The notes beneath the pieces were generated by a model, which did not search any database, was not told where the DNA came from, and saw nothing but the letters and a program-made list of their open reading frames with translations. A DNA stretch of 64,000 nt from Epichloe hybrida (Eukaryota; Ascomycota; Sordariomycetes; Hypocreales; Clavicipitaceae). This document shows, piece by piece, positions 34,313 through 46,926 of this stretch (its first letter is position 1; the number at the start of each line of letters is the position of its first letter). A program made the translations under genes and the position numbers. The DNA lies in contig JAFEKR010000051.1 of assembly GCA_019022495.1 (NCBI GenBank), positions 186,001-250,000 of the forward strand, read 5' to 3'.

Positions 34313-35109
34313 TTAGTCAGACTTGTCAAGGCCACCAGTCTTGGAGCGCAAACCAGCAGAGGTTGAGGCAGGTTGCTGGAAATATCGGCTAAGAGTGGGG
34401 ACCAAGAAGGATCGGAATATGACTTCAGCACCTCTGCAGCGACGTTAGCGAGAATAGCTAGACATACGAGGTAGCATGTTGCCTCGGCGGCATAATGGCC
34501 GAGCAGCAGCGAATTGAAGTAGCTTACCGGAACACGGGCAGGGATAGCCACAGAAGGAAGATGAACTTGAAAACAAAGTAAAAGGGAAACCAGTAGACAA
34601 TGTTGAAGAAGCTCTCGAGGACAGTGAAGAAGGAGAAAACTACCCAGTACTGCATATTCACGCATGTCATGGTTAGCTTGCTGTCAACAATGCCACGACT
34701 GCAGCGAACCAAGGGAAGACGAAGGGGTTTACATACGGTCAACCACTGGGTATCATCATCTTTGTTGGTGGTAAACAAGGCATTGAGCGAGTAGTATCCC
34801 GGGATAACGAAGCCAGCGAAGTTGGTCAAGAGCTGGCCACCAAGGTTGAAGATAATGAGGAAAAAGTAGAGGGCGCCAACACCGATGACAGCATATGCCT
34901 TGGGAACGCCAGCCTGCTTCTCGAGATTATTCAGAGCCGGGTACTTGGAGAGCTATAATTTTCGAGCAAAACAGACGGCTTCGTGTCAGTAAATCGTGAA
35001 CAGCGACGTAGCATAGTGTGCTTGGTTATGGGAGTATGCGCTCAGGGAAATTACCAACCTCTTTGTCCAAGGAACTGAGGTAATTCTGCGCCTTTTCCTG
35101 AGCAGACAT
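34313..35109 (-). CDS. YOP1: YOP1, reticulon-like ER membrane-shaping protein (DP1/REEP/HVA22 family)
   Basis: Protein of 169 aa, the usual Yop1 length; exons 35109-35059, 34952-34737, 34649-34528 and 34433-34313. It bends and stabilises ER tubules and interacts with reticulons and Sey1-type GTPases in yeast. The sequence matches the family almost throughout: MSAQEKAQNYLSSLDKELSK, then NNLEKQAGVPKAYAVIGVGA, GFVIPGYYSLNALFTTNKDD, WLTYWVVFSFFTVLESFF, WFPFYFVFKFIFLLWLSLP and RGAEVIFRSFLVPTLSRYF. Four hydrophobic segments form two hairpins, followed by a short polar tail ending GGLDKSD. Splice phases (0, 0, 2) all restore the family sequence. Confidence 0.95.
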
Positions 35110-36972
35110 ATTTGACGGTGTCTTTGTCGTCGGATTTTCGGAAAAATTACGTGGCAATAGAATGAGTACTAGTTGATGGAGAAAATTGACTGATTGCGAC
35201 GAGCTAGCAATCGTAAATGTGATGTGTGAAGGTGCAAGAGAGAGGTGTCAAGACCCAAGGTGGCTCGGAGCTACGCAATACTGTGTGTGAACAGTGTGGG
35301 GGGGGAAGCGAGCAATGACATCGGAGGGTCTGGGTTGTGTGCCACTTGTTGAGGTGGGGAGCTTTCGATGCGATCAAGTTGTGGAGTGAGACTGAGGCAT
35401 GCCCTTCTCTTCCCTCCCTTTCCCCCTTTCCTCATGCTCGTTCGTGGTGAGCCCGATCATAGCTTGCGCTAAGAACAGCCACCAGCCACCAGCCACCAGC
35501 CACCAGGCCACGAAACTCGAAAAATTGACGAATATTATTAGCCCGACACGATGGATGGAAGTCGTCACTGTAGCCTCACAACAATTGTACGAAGCCCCAG
35601 TCCACCAATTCAAGAACTGTAGGTAGGTTTGATCACTGCTGTATTGCCCAGCGAATCCAGTACATCCGGAAAGCTGGACGGTTGTGGGAGTCCATACTCT
35701 GACCCTCGGCCGGATTTGACGAGCCCTTCGTCTTCACGAATCGAACAATTTAGGATGGACTAACTGGCGTATCGCCATACAACTGTCTCTTAGCCACATT
35801 GCTCACCCGTGAACACCAAAAGCCAACAACTCTAAAATCAGCTGTGGCAGAAGAACTCCCTGTGTATGTTCACAGAAATCATCGTTAGCATAGCCAGCCA
35901 TCTGCTGAGGTATGGAGCCCCCAATCTGTCAAAGTCGATCTTGATCGTCACAATGCCAAAATGGATCAGGCCACCATCGTGATGACACGGGAAGGATCTC
36001 TTCATGAAAATGATAAATGCATCGATTCCAACAATGGCACACTGGCAAATTTGCCTTCTGGTCGTTGGTTTTGCGATATAACTAAGGCCTAGACTCGCTC
36101 ATATGTGCAACAACTTCTCGTAATACGTCATTGTACCCGAAAGTCGCGCGAGTGCGTCTGCATATGTACAAATCACGAGCCTCATCGACCTTTGCTATCC
36201 AATCTCGAACACAGCGGACAGCTCCACGAGAGAAAGGGGGCGATAGTACTCCGCGTCTCATTTACGCTTTGCGACCCGTGCATAGTCTAGGTTTAATGAA
36301 CTCGTGCTCGCTGCAATGTTGTCTTACCTGCAAGGTACCGCGCATTGCTGTTCTGGCGATTAGTCTGAGAAAATAGGATGAGTTGCTCGCTTGAGCTCCC
36401 AGCTTGGGCCAAAAGAGCCACTCATGTTTCTCGTAACAGGAGCCGGCCGCAGCAAACAGCCGCATGCTGGAATCTCACCTAATTTGATTGCGAGCTTGCT
36501 TACCTAACGGCGAGTCGTTGTTTTGCTTTCTGCTGATGATTCTCCACTTTTTATCCACGTCCCGGTCAGTTCGGCCGTTTGTTTGGTTGCCTTTTTTTTT
36601 TTTTTTTTTCTTGCTTGCCAGAAGCGACTCCCGCCTTGCTCCTGCCACCTACTGTAGCCCGCTTTTCTGTGTATCCTGCTTCCTCCTCTCGTTGGCCTCG
36701 CAACAGAAAACAACACCAACATCTGCTGCTAGTCGATAATTGACTAACCACGAGGCGCGCGCATTCAGATAATCTGCTGCATTACATCCTTGCTCGGACA
36801 TGCGACAGCATTGCGCTTGTTCATAATTTCTCCTTTTGGGCTTTTTTGGACCTCGCTTTTCTTGCCGCAGAGTCGCCGACCGGTGTCTCTTTGGGTGTTT
36901 CTCCGTCTGTCAGCCAATGTTTGTTGTTCGGTTCCCCACAAGATTTCATAACAGCATAACACACACCACACC
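35110..36972. other. Divergent promoter region, YOP1 / RFX factor
   Basis: 1863 bp between divergent start codons, the longest unique intergenic gap here. Four tandem ACCAGCC-type heptamers lie at about 35475-35506 and a T-tract at about 36591-36610. The pyrimidine-rich run from 36500 to 36960 fits a long 5' UTR for the RFX gene. A non-coding RNA cannot be excluded. Confidence 0.45.
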
Positions 36973-39729
36973 ATGGGGCAAGGTATGTCTCTTTCCTTTG
37001 CCTGCGCTTTGTTCCAGACAACATCCAAAACAAAAGAAAAACAATATCAGTTGCACATGAACGTGCGTAGCGGGAACCTGCGCTGACTTCTTCTTTTTGT
37101 TTTCACGTTTGCAGACAATCCAGCAGCGCGTGCTGCCGTCAAGACGAGGAAGCGTCCACAATCCCGCGCCTCGACCACGTCTGTTCACAGCGCTACGACG
37201 CAACCGACCATGGATCAGTCGGGTTTTGCAGACTCGTCTGCCATGTATTCTGGGCAATGGATTCCCAACGACCATGGCCACGGAAAGGATATGGGCACCG
37301 CTCCGCAGATGACTCCGGAAGATATGATCATCCAGGCTGCCACCCATATGCAGACGGGAAATCATGACTTTGCTGTGGATGCGTCCATGGGAGCAGCCAT
37401 GGGCCATCATCACCACATGTCCTACCAGCAGCAGCAACAACATCAACATCAACATCATAATCAACACCAACACCAGCATCCGCATCAACATCAACAACAT
37501 GTCATGAACAGGCATCCTCTTCCGGCTGACCAGTACGCCGCCGCCAACGCAAGTTTTACCGAAGGAGACAGCCAGATGCTCGATCGTGACGACAATGAAG
37601 ACGGCGACTCAATTTCCGGGCCTGTCGGGGCAGCGAAGCCAACTAGTGCAAGGTCCAGTGCCAATAATGAGCTTGAGATGAGGCAGCTCTTCACTGCCAA
37701 CCGCCACCGTCATCTTCAGGATGTTGCTGGAGAGCTCCATGGAAACGAGCGAGGTCCCAATTCGGAGCGAACTCGACAGGTTTTCGCCATGCTGTGGTAT
37801 GCCGTGGAAACTTTCAGTGGTCTAAATTTGCTACATGAAGATGCTAACGTTGTACCCCAGGATTAACTCTGTCTGTTCGAAAGGCAAGGGCTCCGTACCG
37901 CGGGGTCGAGTTTATGCCAACTATGCCTCGAGATGTGCCACTGAGAGAATTACGGTCCTGAATCCTGCCAGCTTCGGAAAGCTGGTTCGCGTGCTCTTCC
38001 CCGGTCTGAAGACGCGCCGACTGGGCGTCCGGGGAGAATCGAAATACCATTACGTTAATTTCGCTATTGTCGATGACCAGCCTGACTTGAGGGATTCGCA
38101 GCCGCCCGTACCACGCCCACTACCTGAAGCCAAGGGCTTCTCACAACCCTTGAAGTATGTCGAGAGGAACGTTTCGCGGGTTACCTCGTTATAACAGCTA
38201 GCTAATGAGTAACAAACAGTTCTGCCACTCAAGCAAACCCCGTCAATCGCAGCTCGCTCCCCTCTCCCAGAGAAGCTAGCCACATCGAAAGAGCCACTCT
38301 CAATCTCAATAAATATTCTGGCACGTCGCACAGCCTCTACAACTTGCCAGACTTGGCTAGCATTGACAATATTCGAGCAACGTCGTCAAAAACTGAGCTT
38401 GAGCTGTCATTTCTCACATCAGATGACGACATGCTCAATCAGACCGAGATACTTGCCCTCCCTCCAATTGAGTCGTACCTACCACACGGAACAGATCCCG
38501 ATGCCGCCAAATCATTATCCGCTCTATACCGCTCTCATTGTACATCACTCGTGGAATGTATTCGATACTGTCGAGAAAAGACGTTTTTCCATCTCTTCAC
38601 CTCATTTCAAGGAACCTTGACGATGCCTGTCCAGAGGTTGTTCGCGAATGCCGCATTGGCACCGTGGATTGAAGGGTGCGACTTTGTATTATATCAACGG
38701 ATGATGAGCATCATTTCCGGACTCACGCTTCAGGTCGTGCCCAAACCAGTCCTTGATACGCTCCGAAACATCTCCGAGAGGCTGGTGCCACATATTCGAG
38801 AATCCTTTCAGGGACAACCTCAACATGTTCTCTTTGCCAAGGAGTCCCCTGCAGCACTCTTCTCTGGCCTTATCGACCGGGCTCTGCGAGTGAATCTGAC
38901 AGCTCATGCGGCAGCCAATATGCTGTCCAATCCCGCAAACAGGGATCAGATGTATGTCGACTGGATTACCATGATTCGAGCTCGCAAAGTGGCCGAATGC
39001 GTGCCCACACGTGGCATGGACGATGTGGTGGATATACTTATCACTGAAATGCGAGACCTGCTGGACCCTGTCAATGTTCCTTGGGAGGTTGAATGTCTCA
39101 CAATCTACGGAGACGTCGTCACCCGAAGCGGCAGACAAGCTGATATGAACAGCGGGGCCAACTCTACCGGTCAAAACGTTTTGGATAGATGGGTCAATTT
39201 TCTCCAGAATCTTCCCAAGAAGTTTCCATATGCCTCACACGCCAACATCGTTTGGTGTGTTGAGCGAATCGGCACTTCGGTCATGCGAGACCTCACTCTT
39301 GCCCAAGGCAAGAGCTTCGGCTCTTGGTGGGTGACGAAAACCTGGGTCGACGAGATGGTGTGCTTCTTGGCAGAACAAGGTGGTTTTATGAAGCAAAAGC
39401 CTCGCGTGCAAAAATCCGGCGACGTTGGTACCAATGCCCAGACGGCAGAGAATGAAACCAGCCGCCAAAATTCACGGTACAGCAGTGGTAGCGATGATTT
39501 GAACTTGTCCAATGTGTCTCAGTCACAACCTGGGAGAGCACCATTTCCTCCGCCACCGAGCACGAACCAAGCATCAGTCGGAGTGAGTGGTGGAGACCCT
39601 CATGATGATAGTGGTATCGGTATTCGGACACCGGAAGATGACTTCCCCATGGATAAGTTCGCCTTTTCCGGAACAGAAAACGGTGGAATGGTTACTGGGC
39701 CAGAATTGACGGCGGCGGCAGGCTCATAG
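36973..39729 (+). CDS. RFX-family winged-helix transcription factor (CPCR1-like)
   Basis: Protein of 831 aa; exons 36973-36982 (10 nt), 37115-37796, 37861-38154 and 38220-39729. Residues about 100-130 are His/Gln-rich, encoded by CAA/CAT/CAG repeats. The RFX DNA-binding domain spans about 212-305 and includes VPRGRVYANYASRC, NPASFGKLVRVLFPGLKTRR and LGVRGESKYHYVNF. The C-terminal half has the conserved dimerisation region of fungal RFX proteins and a Ser/Pro-rich tail. RFX factors bind X-box palindromes; in Acremonium the homologue CPCR1 regulates cephalosporin genes, and in yeast Crt1 represses DNA-damage genes. Which targets apply here is unknown. The intron at 37797-37860 restores MLW-INSVCSKGKGS at the start of the domain. 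Confidence 0.9.
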
Positions 39730-40753
39730 GCGAATTTTCAGGAACGGCGTAACTCATTGTTTGGAGGCATGGAAGGCGGCGTTTGCTCGGTGATGACTTG
39801 GAATAGGGTCGATTTCGATACCCATTTTATCATTTTATTTACTCCTTCTTTTGCCAGGAGTCACTACAACTAATCAAGAGACGACTGGAATGACGACAGG
39901 ATGAAGACATGACTGGCCGATGAGTTTGGCGGAGTAGTGTGGAAGATGACTTTTACTGTTGTTCTTCAAGCTTTTTGAGCAAGAGACGGACTTGTTTATG
40001 AGGATATGGATTATTGCTTCATGGTTGATACGAAGCGCAATCTAAAGTTGGGAAATTTTGTTCTTTCAGTTGCATCTATATTTTAGGTTAGCAGTCCTTG
40101 TGGTGATAGTGGTGGTGGTGGTAGATGATATACACAAACTTTGCTTTCGCACGGTGTTTGCTGCAACCGGAATGACAGCGACTGCCAAGTTTTCGTCTTG
40201 AAGTCTTGAAACGGAGCGGTCAAATTGAGATGCTGTCATGGGTGCCGCCGGGGAGTGGCACACTAATAATAATTGAAAGCCCCGGCAATACTCGGTAGGT
40301 TACGTCATATATGCAACGTTAGCAAAAAGCCAATGTCACACACATACACACACACGTTGCCTCTGTCCTGGCTAAAGCAAGAAAGCGCGGAGAATTGGTT
40401 TGCCCAATACAAGACGAGTTCTGGAACCCCAGGAACCCCAGGAACCCCCACTCCTGGACTGACTGACTTGCAAGTTGGGTTCGGGTTCGGGCTCCGGATT
40501 CAACCAGACTTTTATCGACTTTGATCGACTTTTATGGGCCACTCAATTGCTCACTCACTCAAACATATCCGTCATCTTGGCGGCGCACTGCATTTCATTA
40601 TTGCAATTCGCAATTCTCTCCGAGGGGTAATTCCGGCTACGGTCCTCATACTCACGAGCGCCTTTTTCTTCCCCGCCATTCCGCCTCTCCGCTGGTCTGG
40701 TCCGGTTCCGGCCCAACGCATATGTTGGGGGACGAAGTTGAGCATAGGACACC
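39730..40753. other. Tandem-gene intergenic region, RFX factor / aspartokinase
   Basis: 1024 bp. Holds a short GGT repeat near 40100, a CA-rich microsatellite at about 40337-40354 and tandem AGGAACCCC units at about 40420-40449. The right part should contain the aspartokinase promoter. No gene was recognised. Confidence 0.45.
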
Positions 40754-42763
40754 ATGGGTACTTCCACGTATAACAACACTTCAGAAAAGGGTTGGATCGT
40801 TCAAAAATTCGGGGGAACAAGCGTCGGCAAGTTCCCTGACAAGGTGCGTGCGTCCCTCCTCTTCCTCTTCCTCGTCTCGGCTTCTTCTGCATGTAAGGCG
40901 GGCACGGCCAGGGATGTATGTGCAGACGCGAGCGCTGACTTGGGTGCCTAGATCGTTCGTGATATCGTCAAGTAAGTTGGCATGCAGCGCCGATTGACGG
41001 CTGATGTTTCACATGTGGGGGCTCTAACTGGTTTGACAGGAGAAGCTTGTTGAAAAATCGTGTTGTCGTGGTGTGCTCGGCGAGAAGTACGGGGAAGAAG
41101 GCTGAGGGTACTACCAGCCGGTGAGTCAACTTTGTTGCTCCGGTTCCGCAGAACTGGTGTTTTGCAGACTCTGACCCTCTGAATCCCAGATTGCTCGCCG
41201 TTTATAACAAGTTGAAGCATGTCGGCCTTGCCTACGCCATCAGTTCTCATGAGGAGCAAGTCGCCCTCATTGAGCAAGCCAAGGATCTCATTACCGATAT
41301 CTGCAACGACCATGTTTCTGCAGCGGAGTCATTCGTCAAAGAACCCAGCTTGAGAGAGTCATTGGCCCGCAAGATTGAAGCAGAGTGCCAAGAGCTCATT
41401 GAATACATTGTGGCTGCCAAGCGCTTCAACCTCGAGATCAACTCAAGAGCCAAGGATCGTGTCATTAGTTTTGGGGAGAGGCTGGCTTGTCTGTACATGA
41501 CAGTGCTGCTTCAGGATGTGGTATGTCTACACACGACTTTCCCGATTTTTTTTTTTTTTTTTCCCTCTTCTTTTCCCTTTGTAGCCCGTCTTTCCGGCCC
41601 TCTTTCCGGTCGCCTTGCCCATGCTAACACACAAGGCCCAAATGGGGCGCTCTTGTGGAACAGGGTGTCGATGCAGAATATGTTGATCTTTGTGATGCGT
41701 TGCATCACGATGCTGCAGCTCAATTGGACGCCGGTTTCTACAAATCTGCCTCGGCGGCTTTCAGAAGAAAGCTCGAGGCATGTGGTGACCGAGTGCCGGT
41801 GGTGACGGGATTTTTCGGCAATGTCCCCGGCAGTCTCATCGACGGCGATATCGGACGTGGATACACGGATCTGTGTGCTGGACTTTGTGCAGTTGGACTA
41901 GAAGCAGAGGAACTCCAGATATGGAAAGAAGTAGACGGCATTTTCACGGCCGATCCTTCAAAGGTTCCCACAGCCCGGCTGCTGTCATCCATCACACCGT
42001 CAGAGGCTGCCGAGTTGACATTCTACGGGTCAGAGGTCATCCACCACCTCACGATGGATCAAGTCATCCATGCTCAACCACCGATACCGATTCGCATCAA
42101 GAACGTCAGGAATCCCCGAGGAAATGGCACCATTGTGATACCAGATCCGGTGCTCTCGGCAAGTCACCAGCTCCATCGCAGCACTCCCTCGCAAACCCAG
42201 ATATCTATCAAGTCTCCCAAGCGCCCTACCGCCGTGACCATCAAGGATCACATCAGCGTCATCAATGTTCACTCGAACAAGCGATCCATTTCGCACGGAT
42301 TCTTCGCTCGGGTCTTCTCCATCCTTGACAAGTACGCCATCTCGGTCGATCTCATCTCTACGTCCGAGGTCCATGTATCGCTCGCGATCCACTCGGGAAG
42401 TACGCGCGTCGACAACTTTGCCAACGCAAAGAAGAGCCTGGCAGAATGTGGTGAAGTGAGTGTTCTATCCGACATGGCGATTCTGAGCCTGGTTGGTGCG
42501 GACATGAAGAACATGATTGGTGTCGCCGGTCGGATGTTTTCCACGCTCGGTGAGCACAGAGTCAATCTGGAAATGATTTCACAAGGTAAGCGCCAGTTCC
42601 ATTGCCTGCCCCACGATACAAAAGGCCGCGAACGGCGGATTCTCACAATCATGGTTTTCCCACAGGCGCTAGTGAAATCAACATATCGTGTGTCATCGAG
42701 GCCAGGGACGCCACGCGAGCCATGAATGTCTTGCATACTCACTTATTCACCTTTCTCGAGTAG
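40754..42763 (+). CDS. HOM3: Aspartokinase, first step of threonine/methionine synthesis
   Basis: Phosphorylates aspartate to aspartyl phosphate, the entry to threonine, methionine and isoleucine synthesis; cytosolic. Protein of 513 aa; exons 40754-40843, 40952-40971 (20 nt), 41040-41120, 41190-41520, 41664-42585 and 42666-42763. The kinase motif KFGGTSVGKF is at residues 18-27. VVVVCSARSTGKKAEGTTSR spans exons 3-4, and the domain continues with FFGNVPGSLIDGDIGRGYTD and EVDGIFTADPSKVPTARLL. Two ACT domains follow for feedback by threonine (SVINVHSNKRSISHGFFARV, then GVAGRMFSTLGEHRVNLEMI). The end is NVLHTHLFTFLE. Length agrees with yeast Hom3 (about 527). The 20-nt exon 2 would be missed by many gene finders. 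Confidence 0.94.
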
Positions 42764-43690
42764 AAAGCCGATTCGAATCGGCGATTGAATTGGCGGCGGA
42801 AATAAGCCGAAGCTTTGGGGTGATGTTATGCATGTATAGACTATATTTGTTTGTGCCCTCCAGTCTCATCTGGGACAAGTCGCGTTATGCATTGATTGTA
42901 AAGTTACGCGTACGATGAACATTCGGATTCGCACCCGAGTCATGTGTGATGCCTAGTTAGACTGTACAGGTTGAGATGATGAACTTGGCGACTGGAAGAT
43001 TTTCTGACAAACCTATATATTTATTTAATTTGTTGATCCCTGGTAGACGAGTGAGTGCTGCGGGTGTCGTGGGACGGAGTTTTGGAAAGGCGATTGTCTC
43101 CTACAATAGGTTGAATCCGGCACAGCCAGCTTGTCTCTGTTGTGCATCTATACCGCTGTAAATAATGATGAGATGCATACCGTCTTTCATACGCATTAAC
43201 ATGACGCTCCTTTGGTGGTAATTCAGTAAAGTCAAGTACCGGGTTGACATGAGAGAAGAGTTCCGGGTAGCCTTGCGCATGGAAGCGGGCATGTCACTGG
43301 AAGTACGCATGGACCATGGCATACACCCACTGTACATGTAGGGGGTTTTCGATGTTACGGGTTGCCACAAGTGGTGGAAGGTATGTACATGGGGGCCGCT
43401 AGGTACCTTTTCCAGTAAAATGCGTGTAAGAATACTTTGCTGCGCGTCTACGTTTAACGTTACTCAGCGGCGGCAGCGGCAGCACACTGAGGGGCTGTCC
43501 TGGGTACTGACAACCTGCATCTGGATGGGACGGGGAACGGGAACGTGGCATCCCGCAGATGTCTCATCAGCAACTCTTCAATCGACCTGGCGTGTGCAGG
43601 AAACAAGTCATCGCCATGCTCTCCTATCCAGTACAGGCTCCATAGCAAACGGTCGTCCTCTAGGTCTGTTCCACCTGAACCGCCATCATC
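42764..43690. other. Intergenic region, aspartokinase 3' side / recyclin promoter
   Basis: 927 bp. A perfect 14-bp palindrome (CCGATTCGAATCGG, 42768-42781) lies 5 bp after the aspartokinase stop. The rest shows no recognisable gene; the right part should hold the promoter of the next gene. Confidence 0.45.
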
Positions 43691-45330
43691 ATGTACAGGA
43701 ACAAGCGGACTGGTGCCGCCAAAGGTGGCGGTATTCTGAATGCCCTCCATGCCATGGAAATGATCGATGTCAAGTCGAAGCTACCAGCCGGTCAGTAGGC
43801 AATTGCTTTCCACCGTGGCACGCCATGAGAGACGCTAACAAGCGGCGTACTTGACCAGAAATCTTCAACGCCGTTCTCGATTTTCTTCCCGTGGCCGACC
43901 AGCTTCGCGTAGCACGAACTTCACGGAGGTTACAAGAGATGGTGTACGACGACACGAGATGGGTATCGAGATTGAAGAGTATGCAGTGCTGGGACGAGCG
44001 GGAAGCACGGCGGCGGTTTGAAGAATTCGTTCGCAAGAGAAGGGAGGCGCAGCGAGCTTCGAGAGTGCCGAACCAGCACAATGGAGTGGCAGCGGGCGAA
44101 CCACAGACGATCACACTATTCGATGCTTCGGCCGAGGAACAAAAACGGACAAGAGCAACATCTGAATTGCGAGATGGCTTTGAAACTCTGAGTGTTGGCG
44201 GAGGAGCCCCGGCTGCTCTCGCTCCTGCTCCTGCTCCTGCTGCAGGCAGAGATGCTCAAGAATCAGATACCTATCTGGAAGTGTTCAAGAAAGTGAAAAG
44301 TATACGAGGCGGAGCGAGACAAGAATATGGCAAGATTTACGGGGCGCTGGCACCATTCTACTTCGATATCGTCAGAGCCAAAACCCACACAGATCCGATT
44401 GTATTCCATGCGTTTCGGGACCCCGAGAAACAGGCGCAAATGTTGGCGAATCTACTGCGGTTTTCTAAGAGCGATTGGTCTTCTGGGTGCCATGAGCGGG
44501 AACACAAGCTAGCCAACATGATGGGCCTGTTCGAAAGCGCCGTCCTTCGAGAGTTTGAGCAGGGATACGAGTTTTGGGATGTGGATGGGCGGATGCGCCG
44601 ATATGCACATGTTCTGCATACACTGAATGGTGCACGAGGCGCAGTTACCTTGTTCGTTTGCAAGCACCCGATATTTAGTGATCACGACCTGGAGCTGAAC
44701 CCCGTCGAGTGCTTGAACAGGGGATCCCCCGACGAGATATCTCTAGAGCCATCGAGAGTTTTCTTTGACACGTTGCTTGCCAAGATGAACGACCAGGCTG
44801 CTGTTATCGAACGCATTTTCCCAAACGCCAATGAAGTATTCTGGGAACTTGTTGACAAGGTCAGAGAGGACATCATCACCGAGTACACAACATCACTTTT
44901 TGATGAGAGCCATGAGCGCAGCATCGCATCGTACTTGAAAGCAATCTCTGGTGTATTTGAGCAGTTGATGCGATTCCTCCAGTCGCTCAAGACGCCCAAG
45001 AAGATGAATGGAGAAGACGACGACGTGACGTCCAAAGCAAAAGAGCTAGCGCTAAGGGTTTTTGAGCCGCATTTCGACTTGTATCTGCAAGAAGAGCTGG
45101 ACTTCTTCACAAAACGCGCGGAAACAGAGGTCTCGCAATGGGAGAAGAAGCTCTCCGAGGAGGATCTATCCCTTGAATCGTTTTACATGGCGAACGTAAA
45201 TCGATCTGCGGAGAAGTCGGATTTCCTGAGCTCGTTCAAGAAAGTAGTGATGATGCCGGTTACGGTACTACCGAGCTTCCCCATAGGATCACCGTTTGCA
45301 ACGGCAAAGCCGCCTGCTTCCACTCCTACA

Positions 45331-45362
<32 letters not shown>

Positions 45363-46569
45363 GGCGAACGGCTCAGCAGCCGTGACACCGATGCCGTCAC
45401 GACCCGAGACACCAGGTCTTAGTGGCAGGGCCAGCCCGATGCCGGGCAAAGCGCCGACAGATGAGCTGGCGGCCAAGGCTGCTCTCATGGCGTCCAAGCT
45501 CGAGGGCATCAAGTCACTGTGCAGTATCGAAGTGGCGCTCAATTTGGTTCATCTGGCCAAGATAAGTCTCGGCCGAGCGGCAGTGCTGATACCGCTTGGC
45601 GGGCAAGTGGGCGGCGAAGCAAAAGAGCAATGCTCCAGTATGTTTGTAGTTTTGCTGCGAATTCTTGGTCAACGACATGTCAAGAGTGGATTTGAAACGG
45701 CTGTCAGCCACCTTTCCCATTACAACCCGCGCGACGTGAGCGACCACAGCCAAAAAGGCGTTGCGCCGCTCGTCACCTTGATCGAGCTGGTCAACGTGGG
45801 CGATTTGATATCCCAAATGATCGACGTCTTCTACGAGCAGCAGCTAGCGACGCCCAAAATCGCCGACAAGAACGATTTCCTTGACCCGGCTGGACTAGCA
45901 AAGAAGAAGTTTGAGCAGATGCTCGATGAGAGCGTAGCGGCTGGGCTCAACAAGGGCATCGATGTTCTGATGGACGAGGTGGAATTCCTGCATTCGACGA
46001 CGCAGCTGCCCACAGATTACAACCCGCGGCCCGTCTCAACCATGTCGACGACGACGGTATCGGCGTCCACTCTTGGCGGCACCGCCGGCGTCGCGTCCGA
46101 GCCAGATGTTGGCCCGACCTCGACGGCCAGACGCATCGTCGAGCTCGTGTCGTCCCACACAAGCATGCTCGTCGGCACAACGGACAAGGCCATGCTGGAC
46201 GTGTTCAACGGCGAAGTGGGCCAGCGTCTGTTCACAGCGATATGCAAGCACCTCAAGCGTCAGCGCGTGTCCACCGACGGTGCCATCAAACTCATTGCTG
46301 ACATGAATCTCTACGCCGAGTACATTCGCACACTGAAGCATCAGGACCTGGTGGCGTATTTCGCGGCCCTCCGGGAACTCAGTCAGATATATCTGATTGA
46401 CCAGGCGCACGCCAAGGAGATGGCGTCTGTGATTGCGGACGGAGATCGGTTCGGCGGCGTGTTTCGAGCAGAGGAGGTATATGAGTATGCGCAGCGGAGG
46501 GCAGATTGGTACCAGGTTCGGAAGAGTGTGGAGAGGGCCATGTATGGCATGGATTGCGTGGTCATGTAG
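43691..46569 (+). CDS. RCY1: Recyclin-1-like F-box protein with Sec10-type domain
   Basis: Protein of 936 aa; exons 43691-43790 and 43859-46569. An F-box lies at about residues 30-66 (KLPAEIFNAVLDFLPVADQL, then RVARTSRRLQEMVYDDTRW). The rest is the Sec10-like helical fold of exocyst Sec10 and recyclins, for example YGALAPFYFDIVRAKTHTDP and RYAHVLHTLNGARGAVTLF. In yeast Rcy1 is needed for endocytic membrane recycling and binds Skp1. A 13-residue alanine run (about residues 524-537) comes from a GCC repeat at 45328-45362 and sits in a Pro/Ala-rich linker. The ATG at 43691 gives a short N-terminus before the F-box; relatives have a longer one, so an upstream exon is possible. It is convergent with the CDK7 gene. 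Confidence 0.88.
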
Positions 46570-46926
46570 GTGGGCGCATTGGCGTGAAGATGTTGAATGC
46601 ATATATATAAATTTGTGTGTGTGCTAGTAAAAACTATTGCAAGATGACATGAACCGTCTTGTCTGTCTCAGCTCTGTAAACGCCGTTTCAAGATGCTATG
46701 CCCAAATGCCAGATGCCAGATGCCAGATGCCAGATGCCAGATGCCAGATGCCAGATGCCAGATGCCAGATGCCAGATGCCAGATGCCAAAATCCCAACGC
46801 CCATGTCACATCACCCACCCCGGTTCTCAGATATCGACCAGCTCGTAGTACGTTCGATGCCGTCATGGCACGGATGATTGGATAACTGCGGGTGGTATTC
46901 TGATATCAGGCTTCTCTCTCTCTCTC
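46570..46926. other. Convergent intergenic region with minisatellite
   Basis: 357 bp between the stop codons of recyclin and CDK7. It contains the heptamer array described separately and a TC microsatellite (about 46913-46928) that reaches the CDK7 stop codon. Confidence 0.6.
46706..46788. repeat. Heptanucleotide minisatellite (ATGCCAG)n, about 11-12 copies
   Basis: Near-perfect tandem array of ATGCCAG. It lies in the shared 3' region of two convergent genes and is likely to be length-polymorphic between strains. Confidence 0.95.
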
